From the NCBI GenBank assembly GCA_013823855.1, contig PNMW01000013.1, forward strand, positions 1 through 35,481: a stretch of DNA of 35,481 bases. Reading direction: 5' to 3'. This DNA is from Lysobacteraceae bacterium (GTDB lineage: Bacteria > Pseudomonadota > Gammaproteobacteria > Nevskiales > Nevskiaceae). Below the pieces are notes generated by a model, which was given only the letters and a program-made list of their open reading frames with translations, was not told the origin of the DNA and did not search any database. Below are positions 27,132 to 34,496 of the stretch, piece after piece; position 1 is the stretch's first letter, and each line of letters opens with the position of its first letter. Position numbers and translations under genes: made by a program.

Positions 27132-27161
27132 CCGCGCCACTCAACCGTCCTGTACCGAGCC

Positions 27162-28871
27162 ATGCGCCTGTCCCGCTTCCCGCTGTCGACTTCCAAGGAA
27201 ACACCTGCCGATGCGGCGGTCGTCAGCCATCAGCTGATGCTGCGGGGGGGCTTCATTCGCCAGCTCGGTTCCGGTCTGTATTCGTGGATGCCGATCGGCG
27301 TGCGCGTGCTGCGCAAGATCGAGGCGATCGTCCGTGAGGAAATGAACGCCGCCGGCGCGATGGAGATCGTCACGCCGACCGTTCAGCCGGCCGAGCTGTG
27401 GCAGGAATCCGGCCGCTGGGCGCAGATGGGCGACGAGATGCTGCGCTTGCACGATCGCCACAAGAACGAATTCTGCTACGGCCCGACCGCCGAGGAAGTA
27501 GTGACCTTCCACGTCCGCCAGGACATCCGCAGCTACCGCCAGCTGCCGGTCAACTACTACCAGATCCAGACCAAGTTCCGCGACGAGCGCCGGCCGCGTT
27601 TCGGCGTGATGCGCTCGCGCGAATTCGTGATGAAGGACGCCTACAGCTTTCACATGACCGAAAGCTCGCTGGCCGCCGAGTACGACAACATGCGCGCCGC
27701 CTATGCGCGCATCTTCACCCGCATCGGTGTCGACTTCCGCATCGTCAAGGCCGACAGCGGCAACATCGGCGGCTCTCGTTCGGAAGAGTTCCACATCCTC
27801 GCCCAGTCCGGTGAAGACCTGCTGGCGGTGTCCGACAGCGGTGCGTACGCCGCCAACGTCGAAGCCGCCGAGACGCGCCCCAGCGGGACGCCGCGCGCCA
27901 CCGCCACGGCGTCGCTCGAAAAGGTGCCGACGCCGGGCCAGAAGACCTGCGAGCAGGTCTCGAAATTCCTGAAGGTGGCGCTCGACCACAAGGTCAAGCT
28001 GCTGGTCGTGAAGGCAGCCGAAGGCGGCTTGGTCGGCATCGCGCTGCGTGGCGATCACCAGTTGAACGAGATCAAGGCCGCGAAGCATCCGAAGATCGCC
28101 GATCCGTTACAGATGGCGGCGCCGGACGAGGTCAAGGCCGCGTTCGGCTGCGAAGTCGGCTATCTCGGCCCGGTCGGCTGCCCGATTCCGGTGATCGCCG
28201 ATTTCGCGGCGGCCGAGGTCGCGGATTTCGTCTGTGGTGCCAACCAGGACAACCATCATTTGAAGGGCGCCAACTGGGGCCGCGACGCGGCCGAGCCGGA
28301 AACGGCCGACCTGCGGATGATCGTCGAAGGCGATCCGAGCCCGGACGGGCAGGGCACCATCAGGCTGTACCGCGGCATCGAAGGCGGCCACGTGTTCCAG
28401 CTCGGCAAGAAGTACACGAAGGCGATGAGCCTGACCGTGCTCGACGAGAACCAGCAGCCGGTGACCCCGGAAATGGGCTGCTACGGCATCGGCGTGACCC
28501 GCATGGCGGCGGCGGTGATCGAACAGCGCAACGACGCCAACGGCATCCTCTGGCCGGACGCGATCGCGCCGTTCCGCGTCATCGTCTGCCCGATCGGGCT
28601 GGACAAGGCCGATACCGCAGCCAGCGTGAAGGCGGCTGCTGAAACGCTGTACGCCGAACTGATCGCCGCCGGCATCGACACCGCGATCGACGACCGCGGC
28701 CTGCGCCCCGGCGAGATGTTCAAGGACGCCGACCTGATCGGCATCCCGCACCGGATCATCGTCGGCGCCAAGGGCCTGGCCACGCAGCAGTACGAGTACA
28801 AGCGCCGCGATGCGGCCGCCGCCGAGATGATTCCGGCGAAGACGGCGGCGGTACTCGGCCAGCTCGGCTGA
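27162..28871 (+). CDS. proS: Prolyl-tRNA synthetase ProS (bacterial type)
   Basis: 569-residue class II aminoacyl-tRNA synthetase charging tRNA-Pro. Catalytic core with RDERRPRFGVMRSREFVMKD (motif 2), an editing (INS) insertion at about 225-405 that clears Ala-tRNA-Pro, motif 3 (GCYGIGVTRM), and an anticodon-binding C-terminus (about 465-569). The ATG at 27162 gives the usual N-terminus MRLSRFPLSTSKETP; the open frame upstream to 27078 contains the promoter. Confidence 0.97.
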   Translation: MRLSRFPLSTSKETPADAAVVSHQLMLRGGFIRQLGSGLYSWMPIGVRVLRKIEAIVREEMNAAGAMEIVTPTVQPAELWQESGRWAQMGDEMLRLHDRHKNEFCYGPTAEEVVTFHVRQDIRSYRQLPVNYYQIQTKFRDERRPRFGVMRSREFVMKDAYSFHMTESSLAAEYDNMRAAYARIFTRIGVDFRIVKADSGNIGGSRSEEFHILAQSGEDLLAVSDSGAYAANVEAAETRPSGTPRATATASLEKVPTPGQKTCEQVSKFLKVALDHKVKLLVVKAAEGGLVGIALRGDHQLNEIKAAKHPKIADPLQMAAPDEVKAAFGCEVGYLGPVGCPIPVIADFAAAEVADFVCGANQDNHHLKGANWGRDAAEPETADLRMIVEGDPSPDGQGTIRLYRGIEGGHVFQLGKKYTKAMSLTVLDENQQPVTPEMGCYGIGVTRMAAAVIEQRNDANGILWPDAIAPFRVIVCPIGLDKADTAASVKAAAETLYAELIAAGIDTAIDDRGLRPGEMFKDADLIGIPHRIIVGAKGLATQQYEYKRRDAAAAEMIPAKTAAVLGQLG

Positions 28872-29234
28872 GTCCTGCCGAGCGGCATCTCGGCATCCGA
28901 GGAGCCACCGGTCGCTGCGATCATAGACATCTCAGCACAACGCAACGACGGACGCCTGCGGGTGGATGTCCTGCGCCTGCGTCGTCCTGCGTCACGCCTT
29001 TTGCGATGCCTCGTCGCTGCACGCACCGTCGGGCCGACAGCGGCTGCCCAAAATGATGTGCGCGGTGACTGCCTTGCCATGCGACAGCTGGAAACCGCGT
29101 CTTGGGCCGATAGTGCCAACTGCACCACAGTAGGCGGCGTACTGGGTCGATAAGATCGAGGCTGTTGAGTCGGCCTCCACCGCAGGAACATTCGCTTGCG
29201 GGTTGCCCTCAAAACACATAGGGAGATGTGCATC
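28872..29234. other. 363-base intergenic stretch without a recognisable gene
   Basis: Contains the proS-proximal hairpin at 28876-28895 and, at the far end, GGGAG (29221-29225), the ribosome binding site of the surface protein. Short open frames on both strands show no conserved sequence. Confidence 0.6.
28876..28895 (+). terminator. Hairpin after proS
   Basis: TGCCGAG (28876-28882), loop CGGCAT, CTCGGCA (28889-28895): seven perfect pairs five bases after the stop codon. It has no T-run. Confidence 0.4.
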
Positions 29235-32200
29235 ATGGGCAATTCCGATACGGTTCGACGTGCGTCCGATTCGCTGAAAAGGCGTGGTCCCTACACGAGG
29301 CCGGCATGTGTCGCGATCGCGATGCTGGCGTGCTTCCAGCTCGACGCCGCGCAGGAACAGGCGATGTCGTGGTCCACGACAACGAGGCACGACAGTCACC
29401 TGCGCGGCGCAACCGCGACGAAGCCGGCATCGTCGCAAGGCACGAATGCGGTGCCGCCTGATCAACTGACGCTGACGCAGGATCCGCTGGCAAGCAGCAG
29501 CAACCGCGATAGGTTCTACGGCGCATCCCTTGCGATGGACGGCGCGACGCTCGCCGTTGGTGCGGAGATGGGCGTGCACGTCTACCGCTATTCCGGCGGC
29601 AACTGGATCAAGGAACAGCGGCTGACGAACAAGGGCGGCGACTACTTCGTTGTCCGATCGCTGTCCGTCAGCGGCGACCGGATCGCTTATGGCGAAGAGG
29701 GCGATCGGGACGGTGAGGAGTTCTACAACGGCCCCGGTTCGGTTGATGTCTACAAACGGACCGGCAGCACCTGGACCAAGGAAGTCGAGCTGTTCGATAC
29801 CACCGGAGGCATCGACGCCGAATACGAATTCGGTTACTCGGCATCGGTGGAAGGCGACGACCTGATCGCTGGCGGCAGCGTGACGTTGCTTTCCGGATCG
29901 GTTCCGAAGATCAAGTTCTACCGTTTTGACGGCAGCAGCTGGAGCTTCCAGCGCGAGTCGCGGCTATCCGCGTTCCCGGGCTTTCCGGCAGGTCGAACGC
30001 CTAGCGCGATCAGCAAGCTGCTCTTGAAGAACGGCCGCATCTTCGTGTCCGAGGCCGATGGCCGGACCTTGACGCTGCTGCGCAACACCGGCGGCACCTG
30101 GGCTTACGAGACCTCGTTTAGCGCTCTGTGCAGCACCTGCTACGCCCACGGCGGCGACATCCTTGTGGTCGACCGTACGGTCTATCGCGAAGCGGCCGGT
30201 GCCTGGGTGGTCGACGCGACGCTATCGAGCGGAAGCGGCAACGTGACCTTCGACGGACAGAAGATCACCTACGCTTCCGGCGATGTGTATCTGCGCACCA
30301 GCAGCGGCTGGTCTCGTAAGACCTCCATCGGCGCGATCGCGGGGCCGATCGCTTCGTCGGCCAGCGGCCTGCTTCGCGCAGCGAACGGGACGGCCTATGC
30401 CTACACGCCGCTGGGCAGCAGCTGGACGCAGTCCCAGACACTTCTGCCGGACTATGGACTGAACTTTGCGGACTTCGGTGCGTCGGTGGCGATGGTCGGC
30501 GATCTGGCGCTGGTCGGTGCGCCGTTCGACGATCGCCTGAACGGTGCGGCGTACATCATGCGGCGCGACGTGAACGGATGGACGCCCGAGTTCAAGCTGA
30601 ACCCCAACACGCCCGACTTCTACAGCCAGTTCGCGCGTGAAGTATCGCTGACCGCCGACTATGCCGTCGCCAACAGCGACCCGGATTGCTATTTCAGTGA
30701 CGAAAAGAACAGCGTCTATGTCTTCAAGCGCACCGCATCCGGTTGGGTGCAGGACGCGCGGCTGCAGAGCCCCGGTGCAGTGGACGTCTGCCTCGATCCC
30801 TTCGGCCTTTCGCCGGCTGTGTCCGGCAACTATCTGGTGCTCATCAACGGTGCCGACGTGCTGCTTTACCAGCGAGGCGCGACGAGCTGGGCGCTGCGAT
30901 CGACGCTCGGCCCCGAGCTGCTCGGCCTGCAGCGGGCGACGACTCAACACAGGAAGGTCGATATCCAGGGTGACACGATCGCGGTGATTTCCACCGGCAT
31001 CGATACGGTCAGCGGTACCAATCGCAATCTGCTGAGCCTGTTCCGGATCGCCGGCTCGGGCGTTTCGCTGCAGCAGAAGCTGGGCCTTCCAGTTCCGGCG
31101 GCAACCCTGTCGTTGACATCGAACATCGTGGCCACGCTGGCCAACGGCGTGATCACGATGTTCGGTCGTGAAGGCACGACCTGGCGGCAGCTGTCGACGG
31201 TGGCGCCTGCGGCGGGTACCGGCACCTTCGATCTGGTGAAAGTCGCTGGCGGCGTGCTCGCCGCGCGCCTGTCGACCGGAGTCGTCGATGTCTACACCCG
31301 CAGGGGCGACCAGTGGCTGCGCAAGGCCCAGGTTTCCGATCCGCGCACGCGTGACCAGCCGTCGGTGAATTCTTCGATCGCGGTATCCGGCGAACGCATC
31401 CTGATCGGTGACGCCGAGTACAGCGAGTTCGCGAACTCCGGCGGCGTCGTGCGTTCGTTCACGATTGCCAGCGATTACGGCGACGCGCCGGACAGCTACA
31501 AGACAATGCGTGCGAACGGTGGCGCGCGGCACTTCATTGACGGCCCGAGGCTGGGTAGTCGAATCGATGCGGATCTCGACGGCAGTCCCTCAGCAGCAGC
31601 GGTCGGCGACGATGTCGCGAACGAGGACGACGAAGACGGCGCATCATTCCCGACCTTGGTTGCCGGTGGTCGCTCGACGCTGCGCGTGGTTGTCGCCAAC
31701 GGTCCGGCGAAGATCGATGCCTGGCTGGACTTCGATAATGACGGCACCTTCGCAACGACGGAGCGCATCGCGAACAATTGGTCGGTGCCGACCGGAATCT
31801 CGCAGCTGAGCTTTGACCTGCCAGCTTCTGCGACCGGGCAGTACGCGCGCGTCCGCGTGTCGACCGACGGTGTGTCCGGTCCCAATGCCACGGCTGTCGA
31901 CGGCGAAGTCGAAGACGAGCTGGTCTCGATCCAGAGGCTCGCTGTAGATGTGCGCAATGCCTCGGTCGCCGAAGGCAACAGCGGCACCGGTCAGCTGAAT
32001 TTCCAGCTCACCCTGAACGCGGCGCCGCTGTCCTCGTCGGCCAGCGTCAGCTATGCGACGGAGGACCAGTCCGCAAAAGCCGGTTCGGACTTCGTCGCGC
32101 AGTCCGGCACGGTCACGTTCGCGGCGGGTGAAACGACGAAGACGATCAGCATCGGCATCATCGGCGACACGTCAGTCGAGCCGGACGAAACCTTCCGGCT

Positions 32201-32591
32201 CCGGCTGTCGAACACGGTGGGAGTCATCGCCCCTAAAAACGTCGCGACCGGCACCATCGTCAACGATGATTCGGCGTCTGGCGTTCCCGGCATCTCGGTC
32301 AATGTCAGTCGTTACGACTTCGGCAATGTCGCCGTCGGTTCGCAAAGCGTGCCGCGCGCCTTGACCGTGACGAGCACCGGTACCGCACCGCTGGAGATCA
32401 ACTCGATCCGGATCAGCGGAGACTTCACCGGATCAAGCCAGTGCCCGCGAGTGCTGGCACCCGGCGCAAGCTGCCAGCTGACCGGCGTGTTCAGGCCGAC
32501 GGCGCGCGGGGTTCGTACCGGCACTGCGACCTTGACCACCAACGCTCCGTCCAGCCCGACCGTGGTCGAGCTGCAAGGCAACGGGACTTGA
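29235..32591 (+). CDS. Large exported surface protein: FG-GAP-like propeller, GEVED, Calx-beta, HYDIN/choice-of-anchor
   Basis: 1118 residues. An Arg-rich n-region and hydrophobic core (VAIAMLACFQLDAA) form a signal peptide. Residues about 85-735 hold repeated FG-GAP-like blades, for example FGASVAMVGDLALVGAPFDD, each alternating an SVxxxGD-type strand with VYxR/YxFxR. About 746-902: GEVED domain (DYGDAPDSY, DAWLDFDNDGTF, DGEVEDE). About 904-1012: Calx-beta (VAEGNSGTGQLNFQLTL, DFVAQSGTVTFAAGETTKTI). About 1018-1118: HYDIN/choice-of-anchor-type Ig domain (YDFGNVAVGSQSVPRALTVT). Function is probably adhesion or matrix. ATG 29235 is chosen because GGGAG is 9 bases upstream; ATG 29226 touches the SD. 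G+C is locally low (52% on the line at 30661). Confidence 0.87.
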   Translation: MGNSDTVRRASDSLKRRGPYTRPACVAIAMLACFQLDAAQEQAMSWSTTTRHDSHLRGATATKPASSQGTNAVPPDQLTLTQDPLASSSNRDRFYGASLAMDGATLAVGAEMGVHVYRYSGGNWIKEQRLTNKGGDYFVVRSLSVSGDRIAYGEEGDRDGEEFYNGPGSVDVYKRTGSTWTKEVELFDTTGGIDAEYEFGYSASVEGDDLIAGGSVTLLSGSVPKIKFYRFDGSSWSFQRESRLSAFPGFPAGRTPSAISKLLLKNGRIFVSEADGRTLTLLRNTGGTWAYETSFSALCSTCYAHGGDILVVDRTVYREAAGAWVVDATLSSGSGNVTFDGQKITYASGDVYLRTSSGWSRKTSIGAIAGPIASSASGLLRAANGTAYAYTPLGSSWTQSQTLLPDYGLNFADFGASVAMVGDLALVGAPFDDRLNGAAYIMRRDVNGWTPEFKLNPNTPDFYSQFAREVSLTADYAVANSDPDCYFSDEKNSVYVFKRTASGWVQDARLQSPGAVDVCLDPFGLSPAVSGNYLVLINGADVLLYQRGATSWALRSTLGPELLGLQRATTQHRKVDIQGDTIAVISTGIDTVSGTNRNLLSLFRIAGSGVSLQQKLGLPVPAATLSLTSNIVATLANGVITMFGREGTTWRQLSTVAPAAGTGTFDLVKVAGGVLAARLSTGVVDVYTRRGDQWLRKAQVSDPRTRDQPSVNSSIAVSGERILIGDAEYSEFANSGGVVRSFTIASDYGDAPDSYKTMRANGGARHFIDGPRLGSRIDADLDGSPSAAAVGDDVANEDDEDGASFPTLVAGGRSTLRVVVANGPAKIDAWLDFDNDGTFATTERIANNWSVPTGISQLSFDLPASATGQYARVRVSTDGVSGPNATAVDGEVEDELVSIQRLAVDVRNASVAEGNSGTGQLNFQLTLNAAPLSSSASVSYATEDQSAKAGSDFVAQSGTVTFAAGETTKTISIGIIGDTSVEPDETFRLRLSNTVGVIAPKNVATGTIVNDDSASGVPGISVNVSRYDFGNVAVGSQSVPRALTVTSTGTAPLEINSIRISGDFTGSSQCPRVLAPGASCQLTGVFRPTARGVRTGTATLTTNAPSSPTVVELQGNGT

Positions 32592-32599
32592 TGCCGGGT

Positions 32600-32631
32600 T
32601 CGACAGCGACGCGAGGGCGCGTCGCTGTCGA
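32600..32631 (+). terminator. Strong hairpin after the surface protein gene
   Basis: TCGACAGCGACGCG (32600-32613), loop AGGG, CGCGTCGCTGTCGA (32618-32631): 14 perfect pairs beginning 8 bases after the stop. Followed by GCCGATTTC, a weak T stretch. Confidence 0.75.
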
Positions 32632-32643
32632 GCCGATTTCGGA

Positions 32644-32668
32644 CGGTCCGGATGGTCATGCCGGACCG
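32644..32668. repeat. Second hairpin downstream of the surface protein gene
   Basis: CGGTCCGG (32644-32651), loop ATGGTCATG, CCGGACCG (32661-32668): eight perfect pairs, 12 bases after the first hairpin. It may back up termination or mark an insertion boundary. Confidence 0.5.
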
Positions 32669-32693
32669 GCCTATTGGCAGCAGGCGGCGGAAC

Positions 32694-32724
32694 TGATGAA
32701 CGATATCGGCACTGCCGTTCATCA
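32694..32724. promoter_or_regulatory. vapBC operator-like inverted repeat
   Basis: TGATGAACG (32694-32702), 13-base spacer, CGTTCATCA (32716-32724): nine perfect pairs ending 5 bases before the vapB SD. Antitoxins of this type repress their own promoter through such sites. A -35-like TTGGCA is at 32674-32679. Confidence 0.6.
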
Positions 32725-32739
32725 ATCCCGGAGGCCGTC

Positions 32740-32991
32740 ACGTCTGCCATCGCCAAGGTTTTCACATCCGGCCGCAGCCCTGCCGTGCGCATCCCGAAGG
32801 ACCATCGCTGCGACTGTGACAAAGTCACTGTCGAGCGTGACGGCGACAAGCGGGCGCTGACGCCCAAGCGTCGCGACCAGCAGAACGCCAGCTGGGCAGA
32901 CTCTTGCCGCAAGGCGCCCGTGCTTGATGTCGAGATCGTGATTTCCAAGGATTCGCCGTGTTCCGAGTTCCGAGCGGGACATCGAGCGCCG
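32740..32991 (+). pseudogene. vapB: VapB-type antitoxin remnant, start codon ACG
   Basis: The frame reads SAIAKVFTSGRSPAVRIPKD then DKVTVERDGDK and LTPKRR, the AbrB/SpoVT-fold DNA-binding region of VapB antitoxins (usual form AKVFxxGRSQAVRLPKE). GGAGG (32730-32734) is followed after 5 bases by ACG TCT GCC ATC, where ATG would be expected, so one T-to-C change has removed the start. There is no stop before vapC: the frame runs straight into the toxin ATG at 32992, giving a fused reading frame. Other signs of decay are DHRCDCDK for the usual EFRFDxDE and an unconserved C-terminus. An open frame from GTG/ATG-like codons farther upstream (32674) is not the original start. Confidence 0.75.
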
Positions 32992-33399
32992 ATGCGCCTG
33001 CTGCTCGACAGCAGCGTCTGCCTTACCGTGATGCGCGACCACCCAAATGGCGCGCGGTGCGTCGCGGGAACCTGGACCAGAGCCGATACGACGATCAGCA
33101 GCATCATGCTTGCGGAACTGGAATTCGGCACACGCTTGTGGGTGCGGCCGAAGCAGGTGCGGGCTGCGCCGGATTGTCTGATGGAAACCTGATGACCGTG
33201 CCGTTCGACGATGCCGCCGCCGCCGGATGCTGCTGTCGGCTGCGTGCCGAGCTGCAGACCGCCGGACGCCCGATCGGAGCCCATGGACATGCTGATCGCC
33301 GACCACGCGCTGTCGCTGCACCTGCCGCCGCTGACTGGCAACATGCGCGAGTTCGAGCGCCGGCCCGACCTCCGCATGCTGTCCCTGAGCGACGCCTGA
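32992..33399 (+). pseudogene. vapC: VapC-type PIN-domain toxin, frameshifted
   Basis: PIN-domain RNase toxin broken in two places. Part 1 (32992-33192) reads MRLLLDSSVCLTVMRDHP then ISSIMLAELEFGTRLWVRP, giving the first Asp and the Glu of the active site, and stops at TGA. Part 2 continues in another frame from 33192: TVPFDDAAAAGCCCRLRAEL then QTAGRPIGA. Part 3 returns to the first frame at 33283: MDMLIADHALSLHL, GNMREFERRPDLRMLSL, stop at 33397-33399. Part 2 to part 3 is explained by one extra C near 33281 (GGAGCC-C-ATGGAC). Summed length (about 135 codons) equals an intact VapC. LLDSS replaces the usual LLDTN, a second loss. Confidence 0.8.
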
Positions 33400-33435
33400 T
33401 CCGCCTGCACCACGACCACCTGCCTGGTCCGCCAC

Positions 33436-33911
33436 GTGCCATCCATCGATTCCATTACCCGCTGGCAAGCCGCAAGTGGCACCGAACTCGCCAACGCGCA
33501 GCTGTTCGCGGAGCTGCGCGAACTTTTGGGCCTGCCGCGCCCGGAGCGGGCCGGCAACGGTCTGGGTGAAAGCGCTGATGTCTTCGAGCGACGCATCCGC
33601 GCAAAACGGGACGATGGCACGGAGGCCGAGCGGCACGTGGACTGCTACCGGCGCGGGGCCTTTGTGCCGGCAGCCAGGAAGCTCAGCCGGAAGGAAGCCA
33701 CGCGCGGTTTTGATGAAGTGCTGATGAAGGCCAAGGCACAGGCCGAAGGCTATGCGCACTGCCGCCATCTGGCGGCCGGTCGCCGCTGCCGGTGATCTTT
33801 CCGGTGATCTTTGATGTCGGCGGCGTCATCGAGCGGTGTAGCGAGTTTTCCCGCAGTGACTCGACGTATCTGCCGAACCCCGGCCCGTTCCCGATGCCTC
33901 CGTCGACATGA
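33436..33911 (+). pseudogene. N-terminal remnant of an MmeI-like restriction-modification methyltransferase
   Basis: Frame 1 (33436-33795) reads RWQAASGTELANAQLF, ELRELLGLPRPE, DVFERRIRAKRDDGTEAE and CYRRGAFV-AARKL-RGFDEVLMKAKAQAEGYA, the N-terminal region of MmeI-like single-chain restriction-methylation proteins. It ends early, but the neighbouring frame from 33786 continues with FDVGGVIERCSEFSRSDSTY and then stops at 33911. So a frameshift splits the fragment and everything after about 160 residues, including the methyltransferase core, is missing. A 12-base tandem duplication (CCGGTGATCTTT, 33789-33812) lies at the break. The conserved catalytic segments appear degraded (CYRRG for DLYRRG, AARKL for EAKKL). 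The end overlaps the start of the next gene. Confidence 0.72.
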
Positions 33912-34492
33912 ATGGACCTCGCCGCGACCTGCTGCTGGCGGGTCTATTGATGGCGGCCCTGCCGCTGGCCGCTGCGCCGACCCGCGAGCCCGAGCCCGAG
34001 CTGCGCGTGCTGATGAAGCAGGCGATCGAATCGGCGACCAGCTTCGAGGACCCGTATCTGGCCGAGGTCTGGTTGACCGACATGGCTGGGCGCATCGCCC
34101 GTCATGCGCCGAAGGCGATGTCGGACCCGGCGGTGCGGCTGCGTTTCCTGCGCCTGCTGCATGCCGAGGCGACCAGGGCCGGGGTGTCGCCGGAACTGGT
34201 GCTGGCGACGATCGACGTCGAGTCGCGCTTCGAGCGCTTCGCGGTGTCCAGCGTCGGCGCGCTCGGCTACATGCAGATCATGCCGTTCTGGATCGAGGAA
34301 ATCGGCCGGAAGGGCGACAATCTGTTCCACACGCCGACCAATCTGCGCATGGGCTGCACCATTCTCAAATTCTATCTGGACAAGGAAAAGGGTAGCTATG
34401 TGAAGGCGCTGGCGCGCTACAACGGCTCGATCGGCAAGCCCGACTACCCGTATCGGGTGCTCGACCGGCTGACCCGGCGCTGGTCGCGCTGA
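33908..34492 (+). CDS. Lytic transglycosylase (SLT domain)
   Basis: 194-residue exported murein-cleaving enzyme. Signal peptide about 1-23. The SLT domain has catalytic Glu105 in TIDVESRFERFAVSSVGALG followed by YMQIMPFW, and ARYNGSIGKPDYP near the end. Similar to single-domain lytic transglycosylases that cut the glycan between MurNAc and GlcNAc. The start codon lies inside the last bases of the restriction remnant and no SD is seen, so its original promoter may have been displaced. Convergent with the LysM-like gene, 4 bases apart. Confidence 0.9.
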   Translation: MNGPRRDLLLAGLLMAALPLAAAPTREPEPELRVLMKQAIESATSFEDPYLAEVWLTDMAGRIARHAPKAMSDPAVRLRFLRLLHAEATRAGVSPELVLATIDVESRFERFAVSSVGALGYMQIMPFWIEEIGRKGDNLFHTPTNLRMGCTILKFYLDKEKGSYVKALARYNGSIGKPDYPYRVLDRLTRRWSR

Positions 34493-34496
34493 GGCT

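Noticed and set aside
32592..33911. Insertion sequence or prophage carrying the vapBC and restriction remnants
   Set aside because: No transposase, integrase, terminal inverted repeats or target duplication could be found by eye.
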